Shown one piece after another: positions 63,301 through 63,655 of a DNA stretch of 64,000 nucleotides (position 1 is its first letter; every line of letters starts with the position of its first letter). Made by a program: the position numbers and the translations under genes. The notes below the pieces were generated by a model, which was not told where the DNA came from, did not search any database, and saw only the letters and a program-made list of their open reading frames with translations. The stretch covers positions 11,116,001 through 11,180,000 of the forward strand of contig NC_073646.1 of NCBI RefSeq assembly GCF_029407905.1. Direction: 5' to 3'. This DNA is from Bubalus kerabau. Its lineage: Eukaryota > Chordata > Mammalia > Artiodactyla > Bovidae.

Positions 63301-63655
63301 TAAAGATTTTACTCCACCTGAGGACCGCAGAGTATGAGGGAAAGCCCCAGGGCTTTAGGGCTGGGATGGTTTAAGGACATTTTAACCTGAGTGTGTGATT
63401 TGCTTCTCTAAATGCTGACGACTGGGTGGCCTTTGCAAAACCAGTCTTGCTCTTCCCCACTGGTCTCCCTGGGAATGTGGCTGAGGCCCTCAGGGGTTGT
63501 CCCTAATTAGACCTGCCATGATCAGCTTCGCCTCCCCAAACCCCTGCCACACCCTGTCTTGAGTTCACAAGAAGTGTGATAAGGTCTCCGGAGAGACTCA
63601 CCTGTGCAGGAAGTCATGCAGGAGGCCGCCTGCCCCACCAGCGAGTCTGGCATTT
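185..63655 (-). CDS. APOB-like large lipid transfer protein gene, 27 internal exons, 5' and 3' ends outside window
   Basis: Seen: joining 27 minus-strand exons gives one open frame of about 1,313 codons, with consistent phases and GT/AG borders throughout. Residues about 24-595 read as the LPD_N/vitellogenin_N lipid-transport domain (beta-barrel then helical repeats). Residues about 596-907 read as the DUF1943-like open beta-sheet, and residues 908-1314 as a further beta-rich region. Cysteines include C163/C183, C339/C344 (spacing CxxxxC as in APOB) and C902/C916. N-glycosylation sequons lie at N38, N622, N785, N1077 and N1241. Known: LLTP proteins are secreted or ER-luminal and bind or assemble lipid. 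Inference: a secreted lipid-carrying paralog of APOB. Exons e2-e7 match APOB exons 2-7 in order and approximate borders, but sequence identity looks low. Signal peptide exon, promoter and C-terminus are not in the window. MTTP is unlikely because homology continues far past MTTP length. Residue numbers count from the split codon opening e2. Confidence 0.92.
1210..1414 (+). mobile_element. Bov-tA SINE
   Basis: Follows the Bov-tA pattern from ggcttcccag to the gagtcagacacaac tail; it lies inside the old L1. Confidence 0.85.
1700..1905 (-). mobile_element. CHR-type SINE
   Basis: Reverse-oriented tRNA-derived SINE ('ccctgatcagggattgaacc', 'cttaaccactggacc') with an AT-rich tail at its left end. 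Confidence 0.75.
2940..4889 (-). mobile_element. 5'-truncated BovB (RTE) LINE with 12-bp target duplication
   Basis: The minus-strand translation shows RTE reverse transcriptase pieces (for example FIPIPKKGN, LISHASKV, IGKGVRQGCILSP, NLRYADDT) broken by frameshifts and stops, so it is not functional. Both flanks carry ggtgagttcatt (2928-2939 and 4890-4901), a perfect 12-bp target-site duplication within the old L1. An inverted partial copy sits inside at 4104-4290. Confidence 0.92.
4104..4290 (+). repeat. inverted duplicate segment inside the BovB
   Basis: Plus-oriented stretch (taacagaagcagaagatatt onward) that is a diverged reverse complement of 4572-4749 in the same BovB element. The arms are about 180 bp with a 281-bp spacer. 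Confidence 0.85.
4929..5151 (+). mobile_element. Bov-tA SINE with short target duplication
   Basis: Nearly complete Bov-tA, from gggcttcccaggtgg to gagcgactgac. The flanking tacaagat occurs at 4921-4928 and 5152-5159. It is inserted into the same old L1 just past the BovB. Confidence 0.9.
5152..5815 (-). mobile_element. old L1 LINE, minus strand, right part
   Basis: Continuation of the L1 ORF2 region ('tacaagatcatgtcatctgt' and on), interrupted by the BovB and Bov-tA just to its left. Confidence 0.8.
5816..5990 (+). repeat. MIR element
   Basis: MIR-like order: 'cccagttctgcc', 'agctgagagacct', 'cttctataaagtgag', 'taaatgagataatac'. Confidence 0.7.
5991..7044. other. intronic, mostly unassigned, possible degraded L1
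   Basis: No exon seen. The part around 6370-6720 has faint L1-like phrases (aggaaatgcaaattcaaac) but is too diverged to classify. Confidence 0.4.
7045..8632 (+). mobile_element. L1 LINE 3' part, plus strand
   Basis: ORF2 3' end and 3'UTR of a mammalian L1 (segments 'gaactccaaatagccaaaac', 'gagaaaatatttgcaaacc', 'aattgtacacctaaaaatgg'), with many stops. Confidence 0.85.
8638..8844 (-). mobile_element. Bov-tA SINE
   Basis: Reverse Bov-tA ending ccaccagggaagcc. Confidence 0.9.
8872..8943 (+). mobile_element. BovB 3'-tail fragment
   Basis: 'ggtcgcaaagagtcggacac' and 'gagcgactgaactgaactga' form the BovB 3' terminus, facing the adjacent reverse Bov-tA. Confidence 0.8.
8944..9311. other. intron flank of e27, no repeat recognised
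   Basis: Unique-looking sequence up to the e27 donor; nothing else is supportable. Confidence 0.5.
9312..9470 (-). CDS. exon e27, residues 1201-1253
   Basis: 159 nt, phase 0 to 0, acceptor tccccag, donor gtgagt. It reads HLRWELEASYGKHWDD and LRILHTFQNDSGPALSSHF with sequon N1241-D-S. APOB-like 'x-L-x-W-x-L' strands. Confidence 0.93.
9471..10673. other. intron e26-e27, with L2-like segment
   Basis: Contains a T-run (about 9600-9617) and an L2-like LINE end at about 10180-10510 (for example 'caggtgttcaataaac'). No exon found. Confidence 0.5.
10674..10807 (-). CDS. exon e26, residues 1156-1200
   Basis: 134 nt, acceptor ccgcacag, donor gtgggt. It reads LAQECSTSQKLWAE and AYKLELNHKLHCTQIP. It is short. 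APOB exon 26 by contrast is several kilobases, though exon numbering may not correspond this far downstream. Confidence 0.92.
11003..11207 (+). mobile_element. Bov-tA SINE
   Basis: gggcttcccaggtggctcag through agagtcagacacgaatgag; lies in the e25-e26 intron. Confidence 0.9.
11424..11579 (-). CDS. exon e25, residues 1104-1156
   Basis: 156 nt, acceptor ccccacag, donor gtatgc. It reads VKDGLQVVSLGGELFVPG and LWTSYLRIKYGLRG. In-frame join to e24 and e26; the family fit is by context. Confidence 0.92.
11580..12453. other. intron e24-e25, no repeat recognised
   Basis: No repeat or further exon recognised. Confidence 0.5.
12454..12640 (-). CDS. exon e24, residues 1042-1104
   Basis: 187 nt, acceptor cctttccag, donor gtagga. 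It reads FEAQLEVKLVTSGSPVVLAG with sequon N1077-L-S, then LAFSVSLSNLLGDEARVS. Alternating amphipathic strands. Confidence 0.92.
12806..13014 (-). mobile_element. Bov-tA SINE
   Basis: Reverse copy from cactcagtcatgtcc to gagccgccaggga. Confidence 0.9.
13316..13508 (+). mobile_element. CHR-type SINE, 5' truncated
   Basis: 'ccagtggtcaagaatccacc', 'gggaactaagatcccacatg' and an A-rich tail at 13493-13508. Confidence 0.8.
13800..13998 (-). mobile_element. BovB 3'-end fragment
   Basis: 'cagtcactcagccgtgtcc' then 'gcttgctcagactcatgtcc' and 'catcaggg'; the order matches the BovB 3' end in reverse. Confidence 0.85.
14040..14690 (+). repeat. L2 LINE, split by a CHR SINE
   Basis: L2-like stretch ('aggacctttgtacgtgctgt' to 'gtaggtacttaataagcag') interrupted by the CHR copy at 14326-14455. 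Confidence 0.65.
14326..14455 (+). mobile_element. CHR-type SINE fragment
   Basis: 'cctggcagtccagtggctaag', then 'ggttcaatccctggtcaggg'. Confidence 0.8.
14815..14905. repeat. alternating purine-pyrimidine tract with 20-bp palindrome
   Basis: TG/CA/TA-rich tract of about 90 bp. Bases 14857-14876 (acacgtgtgtacacacgtgt) are a perfect palindrome. Confidence 0.9.
15121..15305 (+). mobile_element. CHR-type SINE
   Basis: ggacttccctggtggtctag through an aataaataaatat tail. Confidence 0.85.
15306..16191. other. intron e23-e24, unassigned
   Basis: Unique-looking; no exon on either strand that fits the gene's phase. Confidence 0.45.
16192..16460 (+). mobile_element. CHR-type SINE
   Basis: Starts 'gggcttccttggtggctcag' and has a long CHR body with an aaataaataaat tail. 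Confidence 0.85.
16490..16895 (+). mobile_element. ancient LTR, MaLR-like
   Basis: 'ttgtgaatgtgaccatactg', 'ggatctttgcagatgaag', 'acttctagcctccagaac' resemble a mammal-wide MaLR-type LTR. The exact subfamily is uncertain. Confidence 0.55.
17110..17302 (+). mobile_element. CHR-type SINE
   Basis: 'gacttccctggtggtccagt' through an internally duplicated body. Immediately followed by a second copy. Confidence 0.8.
17303..17515 (+). mobile_element. second, tandem CHR-type SINE
   Basis: Begins within 'atccaccttccaatgcaggg'. It may be a tandem insertion or an internal duplication of the preceding copy; it lies about 110 bp from e23. Confidence 0.7.
17624..17703 (-). CDS. exon e23, residues 1015-1041
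   Basis: 80 nt, acceptor tctcccag, donor gtttgc (AAG before it). It reads ARMGHLELILDERDVYYIK. The donor matches consensus only at GT and a few positions, but exon borders and phase fit both neighbours. Confidence 0.85.
17948..18107 (-). CDS. exon e22, residues 962-1015
   Basis: 160 nt, acceptor gtttacag, donor gtaaag. It reads GVDISYSWPQGKFRLKLL and HPKKRIELDG, strands resembling 'K.x.l.(h/n)p.k.iel.G' repeats of LLTP beta domains. Confidence 0.92.
18179..18483 (+). mobile_element. CHR-type SINE
   Basis: 'gggcctcccccgttgctcag' to 'aaataaataaatgtg'. Lies 70 bp upstream of e22. Confidence 0.8.
18735..19340 (-). mobile_element. L1 3' end, minus strand
   Basis: 'gctgtacggcagatccctg' and 'gctgagtaatagtccattatg' are reverse L1 3' sequence. 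It starts with an A/T tract at its left end. Confidence 0.85.
19341..20741. repeat. intron e21-e22 with ancient, unnamed repeats
   Basis: 19930-20340 and 20430-20660 contain mammal-wide phrases such as 'gcaaaggccctggggc' and 'gtcctgaggcagg' that recur at 23220 and 41500. I cannot name the family. No exon. Confidence 0.45.
20742..20905 (-). CDS. exon e21, residues 907-961
   Basis: 164 nt, acceptor tcccacag, donor gtaggc. It reads AHTWGWQVCTEVRWPAP with C916, then VPVFAAVSLKKQD and LEAAYTLHPQ, alternating strands like the APOB segment LELELRP...YSVSATYELQ. Confidence 0.93.
21300..21480 (+). repeat. MIR element
   Basis: 'cccagctgtgtgactttggg' with 'gtttctcatctgtcc' and 'caggacactg', in MIR order. 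Confidence 0.75.
21651..21960 (+). mobile_element. CHR-type SINE
   Basis: 'gacttccctggtagtccagt' to an A-rich tail after 'agcgcagccaaaaatac'. Confidence 0.85.
22460..22672 (+). mobile_element. Bov-tA SINE
   Basis: 'gggcttcccacgtggtgc' to 'gtcggacacgactgag'; 150 bp from e20. Confidence 0.9.
22825..22916 (-). CDS. exon e20, residues 876-907
   Basis: 92 nt, acceptor cacccag, donor gtgggt. It reads SSQLYLVTGDGV and ends KAQSCTSKE. C902 corresponds to the first Cys of the conserved pair in this LLTP region (APOB VCKQVFPGLNYC). The acceptor was chosen over a nearby ag because only this one keeps frame with both neighbours. Confidence 0.9.
23060..23560. repeat. intron e19-e20: ancient repeat, GA-rich tract
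   Basis: Same unnamed ancient repeat as near 20000 ('ggtgcaaaggccctgg'), then a G-rich stretch (23295-23365). Confidence 0.4.
23730..23945. repeat. CA-rich simple repeat
   Basis: (CA)n, including a 20-bp run at about 23744-23764 and degenerate acacac/cagac units up to about 30 bp before e19's donor. Confidence 0.85.
23976..24158 (-). CDS. exon e19, residues 815-876, DUF1943-like
   Basis: 183 nt, acceptor ttccgtag, donor gtgggt. It contains QMGTVGALGQAGLRWVTGV and LRVHLNTPEEGMELFHF. The 'lNTPxxxxxL' strand is typical of the DUF1943 region. Confidence 0.95.
24290..24480 (-). repeat. MIR element, reverse
   Basis: 'acagacagacaaaccgaggctcacagaggtgac' region and 'gccctggttgtcagagcc' match MIR in reverse. 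Another MIR-like piece lies at about 24590-24910. Confidence 0.55.
25060..25244 (-). CDS. exon e18, residues 754-815, DUF1943-like
   Basis: 185 nt, acceptor gactgcag, donor gtaact. It reads LVMEELTFPTMSGLPARLTL, the conserved 'FPTxxGLPxxLxxN' core of the LLTP beta-sheet domain, followed by SIRVRGTADF. Sequon N785-V-S. Confidence 0.96.
25480..25720 (-). repeat. MIR element, reverse
   Basis: 'agtaagtgccagggac', 'cccatttcacagatgcagaaactgagg' order and 'gcagtctggttccaaat'. Confidence 0.65.
25821..25976 (-). CDS. exon e17, residues 702-753
   Basis: 156 nt, phase 0 to 0, acceptor ggtcacag, donor gtacct. It reads LKCQLSMKVFGHELSFVNC and LNLAELAIKLLK, the LLTP pattern of a strand giving 'GxEL' followed by an amphipathic helix (APOB LRILGEELGFASLHDL). 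Confidence 0.93.
26205..26685 (+). mobile_element. L1 3' end, plus strand
   Basis: 'ggaatactactcagccatta', 'gaatccagaaaaatgata' and 'ctgtaaacctgaaactaac' (the last piece lies past the SINE at 26930-26965). Confidence 0.85.
26690..26893 (+). mobile_element. Bov-tA SINE
   Basis: 'tttccctggtggctcagctg' to 'gggacacgactgagcaacg', inserted in an L1 3' end. Faces the reverse copy at 26966. Confidence 0.9.
26966..27152 (-). mobile_element. Bov-tA SINE
   Basis: 'gaaagtcactcagtcgtgtc' to 'accagctgagccac'; inverted relative to its neighbour. Confidence 0.9.
27175..27500 (+). mobile_element. L1 3'UTR fragment
   Basis: 'agagagctcccatgtacag' to 'ttcagtcttctctggtctg', an L1 3'UTR-type segment in the opposite sense to that near 59100. 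Confidence 0.65.
27728..27937 (-). mobile_element. Bov-tA SINE
   Basis: 'gaagtcgctcagtcgtgcc' to 'gagccaccagggaagtccc'. Confidence 0.9.
28001..28320 (+). mobile_element. CHR-type SINE
   Basis: 'ggacttccctggtggcacag' to 'gcagccaaaagttaattaac' plus an A-rich tail. Confidence 0.85.
28600..30410 (+). mobile_element. L1 segments, plus strand, several fragments
   Basis: 28600-29235 (L1/HAL1-like, includes a short CA run at 28786-28802), 29236-29595 and 29736-29960 (ORF2 end), 29995-30410 (3'UTR, 'gatggaatagtgctcggcc'). A Bov-tA piece splits them at 29596. Confidence 0.75.
29596..29735 (+). mobile_element. Bov-tA fragment
   Basis: 'ggagaaggcgatggcaccc' to 'gtcggacacgactgaagc', ending in a (gca)n run; 5' truncated. 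Confidence 0.85.
30416..30623 (-). mobile_element. Bov-tA SINE
   Basis: 'gtcactcagttgtttctgac' to 'gagccacgagggaagc'. Confidence 0.88.
30640..30752 (-). mobile_element. CHR-type SINE fragment
   Basis: 'ggttgcaccacgaggcatg' to 'gtaccactgcagggaag', reverse. Confidence 0.8.
30753..31290 (+). mobile_element. L1 3' end fragments
   Basis: 'ctttgctgtacaccagaaacc' order, and 'tgaattgtatatttttaaacg' near 31240; plus-oriented L1 tails. Confidence 0.65.
31291..31833. other. intronic, unassigned
   Basis: No exon or clear repeat. Contains a GA-rich stretch about 31500-31700. Confidence 0.4.
31834..32068 (+). mobile_element. CHR-type SINE
   Basis: 'gacttccctgggggtccagg' to 'gcccagcatgtccag'. Confidence 0.8.
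32069..33600 (+). mobile_element. L1 segments with two nested SINE pieces
   Basis: L1 ORF2 end/3'UTR, plus ('gatgctcaacattagcagc', 'tggcgaggatgtggaag'). Interrupted by a Bov-tA fragment at 32560-32655 (+) and a Bov-tA at 33083-33293 (-). Confidence 0.78.
33083..33293 (-). mobile_element. Bov-tA SINE
   Basis: 'ctgctgtttctcagtcac' to 'gagccatcagtgaagcccc'. Confidence 0.88.
33782..33976 (-). CDS. exon e16, residues 637-701, with charged/Pro-rich linker
   Basis: 195 nt, phase 0 to 0, acceptor cttcccag, donor gtaagg. The first part, LGLRLENAEEMAHRLFG, fits APOB IGLEGKGFEPTLEALFG. The rest is rich in Glu, Gln, Lys and Pro (for example AKEPPEAEPGPTLQP) and looks disordered, unlike the folded APOB segment. 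Confidence 0.93.
34400..34800 (+). mobile_element. ancient LTR, MaLR-like
   Basis: 'gtctacatgactgggctat', 'ccagtgttattacatatg', 'cattgacttttcctgcc' and 'tctggagaaccctaacag' follow a mammal-wide LTR consensus order. Subfamily not certain. Confidence 0.55.
35140..35610 (+). repeat. L2-like LINE end
   Basis: 'ttcagatctctaaactcac', 'gggctgtgagcaccaagaag', 'cagcatagttcctggcacat'. A shorter related piece lies at about 34100-34390. Confidence 0.6.
35600..36335. repeat. degenerate GATG/GGAT tetranucleotide tract
   Basis: About 730 bp dominated by variants of gatg/ggat/gata, with clean runs near 36300-36335. It ends about 60 bp from the e15 donor. It creates long artificial open frames on minus rich in Ser, Pro, Tyr and Leu. 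Confidence 0.92.
36393..36517 (-). CDS. exon e15, residues 595-636
   Basis: 125 nt, acceptor tcttccag, donor gtaaga. It reads ASGSLGANLEGTLLFSPAS, matching APOB DPASAKIEGNLIFDPNNY, with sequon N622-L-T. It marks the start of the lipid-cavity beta-sheet region. A GATG/GGAT tract lies about 60 bp from its donor side. Confidence 0.95.
36518..37299. other. intron e14-e15, no repeat recognised
   Basis: AT-rich stretch 36780-37150 with an A-run at 37140-37154; no exon or named repeat. Confidence 0.45.
37300..37458 (-). CDS. exon e14, residues 542-595, end of helical domain
   Basis: 159 nt, acceptor gactccag, donor gtatgg. It reads VGSFVWSHLLQLLETDDP, aligned with APOB VKNFVASHIANILNSEEL, then HPEVWKHSSYSDVTFRS, aligned with FRKFSRNYQLYKSVSLPS. 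The acceptor segment has a 20-base exact copy about 270 bp upstream in gene sense. Confidence 0.95.
37719..37738. repeat. exact 20-bp copy of the e14 acceptor segment
   Basis: ggagcccactggagtccagt occurs here and at 37451-37470, where it spans the e14 splice acceptor. The copy also reads ...ctccag|TGGGCTCC on minus. Confidence 0.95.
37800..37925 (+). repeat. MIR element
   Basis: 'gagctgtgtgaccttgggc', 'gccttagttgcctcattgg' in MIR order. Confidence 0.75.
38464..38687 (-). mobile_element. Bov-tA SINE
   Basis: 'gctaagtcatttccatcatg' to 'gccacctgggaagcc'. Confidence 0.88.
39200..39327 (+). mobile_element. BovB 3'-end fragment
   Basis: 'cttgatggacatgagtttga' to 'gactgaacaacaacaataac'. L1-like sequence precedes it (38770-39190). 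Confidence 0.85.
39370..39560 (-). repeat. MIR element, reverse
   Basis: 'acagcacttacaatgttcta' to 'ctgaacccagtcaggcag'. The tandem duplication begins at its edge. Confidence 0.65.
39551..39694. repeat. perfect 72-bp tandem duplication
   Basis: 39551-39622 and 39623-39694 are identical over all 72 bases, starting cagtccccaggctctcaact and ending ttcaaaaatta. Confidence 0.97.
40102..40246 (-). CDS. exon e13, residues 494-542, helical domain
   Basis: 145 nt, acceptor gaggcag with a weak pyrimidine tract, donor gtgagc. It reads EIRINAYLALMRCPGEEVF, matching the APOB helix DKRLAAYLMLMRSPS. Confidence 0.95.
40500..40709 (+). mobile_element. Bov-tA SINE
   Basis: 'ggacttcccaggtggtgcc' to 'gtcagacatgacttagcgac'; 250 bp upstream of e13. 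Confidence 0.9.
41085..41299 (-). mobile_element. Bov-tA SINE
   Basis: 'gcacttcagtagtgtctgac' to 'gccacctggtaagccc'. Confidence 0.88.
41440..42060 (+). repeat. ancient repeat pieces, including L2-like end
   Basis: 41465-41690 shares the unnamed 'gcatgtgtaaatggcctgag' repeat; 41985-42060 is L2-like ('cacatagtaggtgctcag'). Confidence 0.5.
42152..42304 (-). CDS. exon e12, residues 443-493, helical domain
   Basis: 153 nt, phase 0 to 0, acceptor tgtttcag, donor gtgagt. It reads FVLKAIGNAGRAATALTPK, aligned with APOB LRVIGNMGQTMEQLTPEL, then IRLGAIQAFRR, aligned with QKAAIQALRK. HEAT-like helical repeats of the lipovitellin alpha-domain. Confidence 0.97.
42432..42605 (-). CDS. exon e11, residues 385-442, helical domain
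   Basis: 174 nt, phase 0 to 0, acceptor ctgctgcag, donor gtgagg. It reads SSAFLGISALVHNLCVSL, aligned with APOB RATLYALSHAVNNY. It has Cys residues at 404, 411 and 432; N431-C-T is a weak sequon. Confidence 0.95.
42788..43118 (+). mobile_element. CHR-type SINE
   Basis: 'ggggctcctctggtggctc' to 'cccagcacagccaacattaa' plus tail. Confidence 0.85.
43119..44675. other. intron e10-e11, mostly unique
   Basis: No exon. A short repeated motif 'gaggacacgccccc' recurs at 44065-44120 (gtgaggacacaccccccgagtgaggacacg region). MIR-like pieces lie near 44160-44260 (+) and 44390-44540 (-). Confidence 0.5.
44676..44841 (-). CDS. exon e10, residues 329-384, helical domain
   Basis: 166 nt, acceptor catgtcag, donor gtgagc. 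It contains LPSCGTEACVGLM with C339 and C344, the same CxxxxC spacing as the APOB CGQPQC disulfide. It also contains SLAFIPEPTDAMVRALL, matching APOB LVALIPEPSAQQL. The best single exon for family assignment. Confidence 0.97.
45068..45281 (-). mobile_element. Bov-tA SINE
   Basis: 'ggtcagtcgtatctgactc' to 'gacctgccaaggaagccc'. Confidence 0.9.
45282..46260. other. intron e9-e10, unassigned
   Basis: No repeat or exon recognised. Confidence 0.4.
46260..46445 (+). repeat. MIR element
   Basis: 'gggttcaaatctaaactcgg', 'tgccttggtttcctttt', 'gtgaggattaaatgagtg'. Confidence 0.75.
46493..47230 (+). mobile_element. Bov-tA SINE interrupted by an L1 insertion
   Basis: 5' part 46493-46633 and 3' part 47151-47230. 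Removing the inserted L1 and one copy of agaatccccatgg rejoins a normal Bov-tA. Confidence 0.9.
46634..47150 (+). mobile_element. 5'-truncated L1 3' end with poly-A and 13-bp target duplication
   Basis: 517 bp: L1 3' sequence ('ggagtattactcagccatta'), a 17-bp-class G-run near 46900, ending in poly-A at 47137-47150. Flanked by perfect agaatccccatgg (46621-46633 and 47151-47163), the mark of target-primed insertion. Confidence 0.93.
47231..47428 (+). mobile_element. second Bov-tA SINE
   Basis: 'ctggtggcacagtggtaaag' to 'cagacacaacttagcaacta', directly after the first. Confidence 0.85.
47429..48087. other. intron flank of e9, unique-looking
   Basis: No repeat recognised; Pro/Gly-rich frames here are composition effects. 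Confidence 0.45.
48088..48188 (-). CDS. exon e9, residues 296-329
   Basis: 101 nt, acceptor gatttccag, donor gtaagg. It encodes ATELFLTLVSELRGLSADEL. The VTELRGLS core is nearly identical in APOB, which makes this one of the strongest family anchors. Confidence 0.95.
48258..48460 (-). mobile_element. Bov-tA SINE
   Basis: 'gtgcttagtcactcagttgt' to 'accagctgagccatcaac'; begins 70 bp from e9. Confidence 0.88.
48706..48915 (+). mobile_element. Bov-tA SINE
   Basis: 'cagtgactgagtgggaaag' to 'gtcagacacaactgagcaac'. Confidence 0.85.
49538..49652 (-). mobile_element. Bov-tA fragment
   Basis: 'gtcacttcagtcatgtccg' to 'gtgggttgccatgccctc'. Confidence 0.85.
49690..49880 (-). repeat. MIR element, reverse
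   Basis: 'gccaggcactgttctaggc' to 'ttgaacccatgctcttaac'. Confidence 0.7.
50192..50398 (+). mobile_element. Bov-tA SINE
   Basis: 'cttccctggtggctcagag' to 'gtcagacacaactgaagcg'. Confidence 0.9.
50470..51790. other. intron e8-e9, unique-looking
   Basis: No exon, repeat or RNA gene recognised. GC-rich 50640-51640 gives spurious open frames on both strands. Confidence 0.45.
51800..52068 (-). mobile_element. CHR fragment followed by Bov-tA fragment
   Basis: 51800-51917 is a reverse CHR ('cttagttccccaatcaggg'); 51938-52068 is a reverse Bov-tA ('cagtcactaagtcatgtctg' order, ending 'ttcctccag'). Confidence 0.82.
52048..52172. repeat. GT-rich tandem duplication
   Basis: The unit 'ttgccat(t/c)tcttcctccag' plus a GT/GGGT tract occurs twice (about 52048 and 52112), carrying part of the Bov-tA with it. 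Confidence 0.85.
52497..52627 (-). CDS. exon e8, residues 252-295
   Basis: 131 nt, acceptor cacctcag, donor gtaagt. It reads LTPSSLLYEWEETPS and ASVRRLCLARATSFE. This is the strand-to-helix transition that corresponds in APOB to the end of the beta-barrel and the entry into the helical lipovitellin-like domain. Confidence 0.9.
52920..53310 (+). mobile_element. L1 3' end
   Basis: 'gagattattcagcaagaaa', 'ggttgccaggaattggggg', A-run at 53298-53307. Confidence 0.75.
53580..53790 (+). repeat. MIR element
   Basis: 'cattagctctgtgacttcag', 'gtcatgaggagaattaaatt', 'gcacagatactggccc'. Confidence 0.75.
54305..54452 (-). CDS. exon e7, residues 203-252
   Basis: 148 nt, acceptor gcatccag, donor gtgatg. 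It contains GVLREASCTQLD and ASAALMWTFSSLSLL, matching the APOB exon 7 pattern (Cys strand, then the EAICKEQHLFLPF-like strand). An in-frame alternative acceptor 33 nt upstream (to 54485) would add 11 codons; the shorter form fits APOB spacing better. Confidence 0.88.
54830..55193 (+). mobile_element. BovB 3'-end fragment
   Basis: 'ggtgttggagaagactcttg' to 'gagcgactgaactgaactg'. Reads as the end of the BovB ORF (RRLLRVPWTARRSNQ) with stops. Confidence 0.92.
55423..55560 (-). CDS. exon e6, residues 157-202
   Basis: 138 nt, phase 0 to 0, acceptor cgcccag, donor gtgaga. It reads VDILGRCPTTYQQLG, aligned with the APOB strand VYGNCSTHFTV, then a second Cys 20 residues on (C163/C183). This pair matches a known APOB disulfide position. 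Basic and CpG-rich. Confidence 0.93.
55639..55804 (-). CDS. exon e5, residues 101-156
   Basis: 166 nt, donor gtgagt. It contains EPLRFVLQAGRVV and PRWALNVKRAVLSLLQ, which align with the APOB segments LKLAIPEGKQV and YILNIKRGIISALL. The NxKR(A/G) helix is a hallmark of LLTP N-termini. It is very CpG-rich compared with most other exons. Confidence 0.95.
56330..56640 (+). mobile_element. possible endogenous retrovirus LTR fragment
   Basis: 'gtggctgctcgcctgcaaaag', 'gagccagcctgctgttcta' and 'ttggtgtctggaaattctttt' resemble LTR R/U5 sequence. No viral coding region is nearby. Confidence 0.45.
56641..57962. other. intron e4-e5, unassigned
   Basis: No exon or named repeat seen. Confidence 0.45.
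57963..58048 (-). CDS. exon e4, residues 73-101
   Basis: 86 nt, acceptor caactcag, donor gtaaga. It begins with Cys (CILLQLQHFQLTSILG) and ends in a split Ser codon completed by e5. It was found from the phase gap between e3 and e5 and restores frame exactly. It corresponds to the short APOB exon 4 ending before the YELKLAI strand. Confidence 0.9.
58296..58461 (-). mobile_element. Bov-tA fragments, partly duplicated
   Basis: 'gattctttaccagctgagc' plus 'accagggaagccc' occurs twice (58308-58339 and 58428-58459), so the end of a reverse Bov-tA is repeated. Confidence 0.85.
58698..59008 (+). mobile_element. CHR-type SINE
   Basis: 'gggcttccctggtggcttag' to 'aacagccaaaaacaaaac'. Confidence 0.88.
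59035..59335 (-). mobile_element. L1 3'UTR fragment
   Basis: 'gcagttttaggttcatagc', 'ttatcaacatcccccaccag', 'gtcgtacattctatgggttt'. Confidence 0.75.
59348..59640 (+). mobile_element. CHR-type SINE
   Basis: 'gggcttccctagtggtccag' to 'cagcatagccaataaataaac'. Confidence 0.88.
60110..60232 (-). mobile_element. CHR-type SINE fragment
   Basis: 'gggatcttagttccctgac' to 'ctggactgccagagaattc'. Confidence 0.8.
60868..61292 (+). mobile_element. Tigger1-like DNA transposon 3' end
   Basis: 'tacaaattgaatgtttgtggc', 'aatatttcaaactttttcat' and a terminal inverted-repeat end 'gtggtatgcctgt' (61279-61291) match Tigger1. No 5' end is nearby, so it is truncated and inactive. Confidence 0.8.
61436..61880 (+). 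mobile_element. BovB 3'-end fragment
   Basis: Reads as the BovB ORF end (VVMYGCESWTIKKAE onward) through 'gagttggacacaacttagc'. It is a longer relative of the copy at 54830. Confidence 0.92.
62123..62283 (-). CDS. exon e3, residues 19-72, start of LPD_N domain
   Basis: 161 nt with acceptor ccctccag and donor gtgagt. It opens with YLPVGTRYIYHFSTNTS, the Tyr-rich first strand of the lipid-transport domain (APOB has a KYxYNY motif here), and ends LDVLGPCQMALQ, like the APOB exon 3 end around its Cys-rich strand. It carries sequon N38-T-S. Confidence 0.92.
62490..62900 (-). repeat. MIR element, reverse, possibly with insertion
   Basis: 'gtgctaggccctcttctaag' at one end and 'acttacccaaggttgcag' at the other. 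The middle (62580-62730) is unassigned. Confidence 0.6.
62901..63601. other. intron e2-e3, unassigned
   Basis: No exon or named repeat recognised. Confidence 0.45.
63602..63655 (-). CDS. exon e2, residues 1-18
   Basis: 54 nt between tttcag and gtgagt. It starts with two bases of a split codon and reads MPDSLVGQAASCMTSCT with one base left over. The two cysteines and the position directly before the first beta strand mirror APOB exon 2 (the start of mature APOB). The ATG is internal, since the AA before it belongs to a codon begun in an upstream exon that should encode the signal peptide. Confidence 0.75.

Noticed and set aside
185..63655. Identity as APOB itself
   Set aside because: APOB is highly conserved among mammals; here only short anchors match and the e16 region is replaced by a linker.
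185..63655. Identity as MTTP
   Set aside because: The frame continues well beyond MTTP length with APOB/vitellogenin-type beta domains.
185..63655. Pseudogene
   Set aside because: No stop, frameshift or broken GT/AG site in 27 exons; phases agree throughout.
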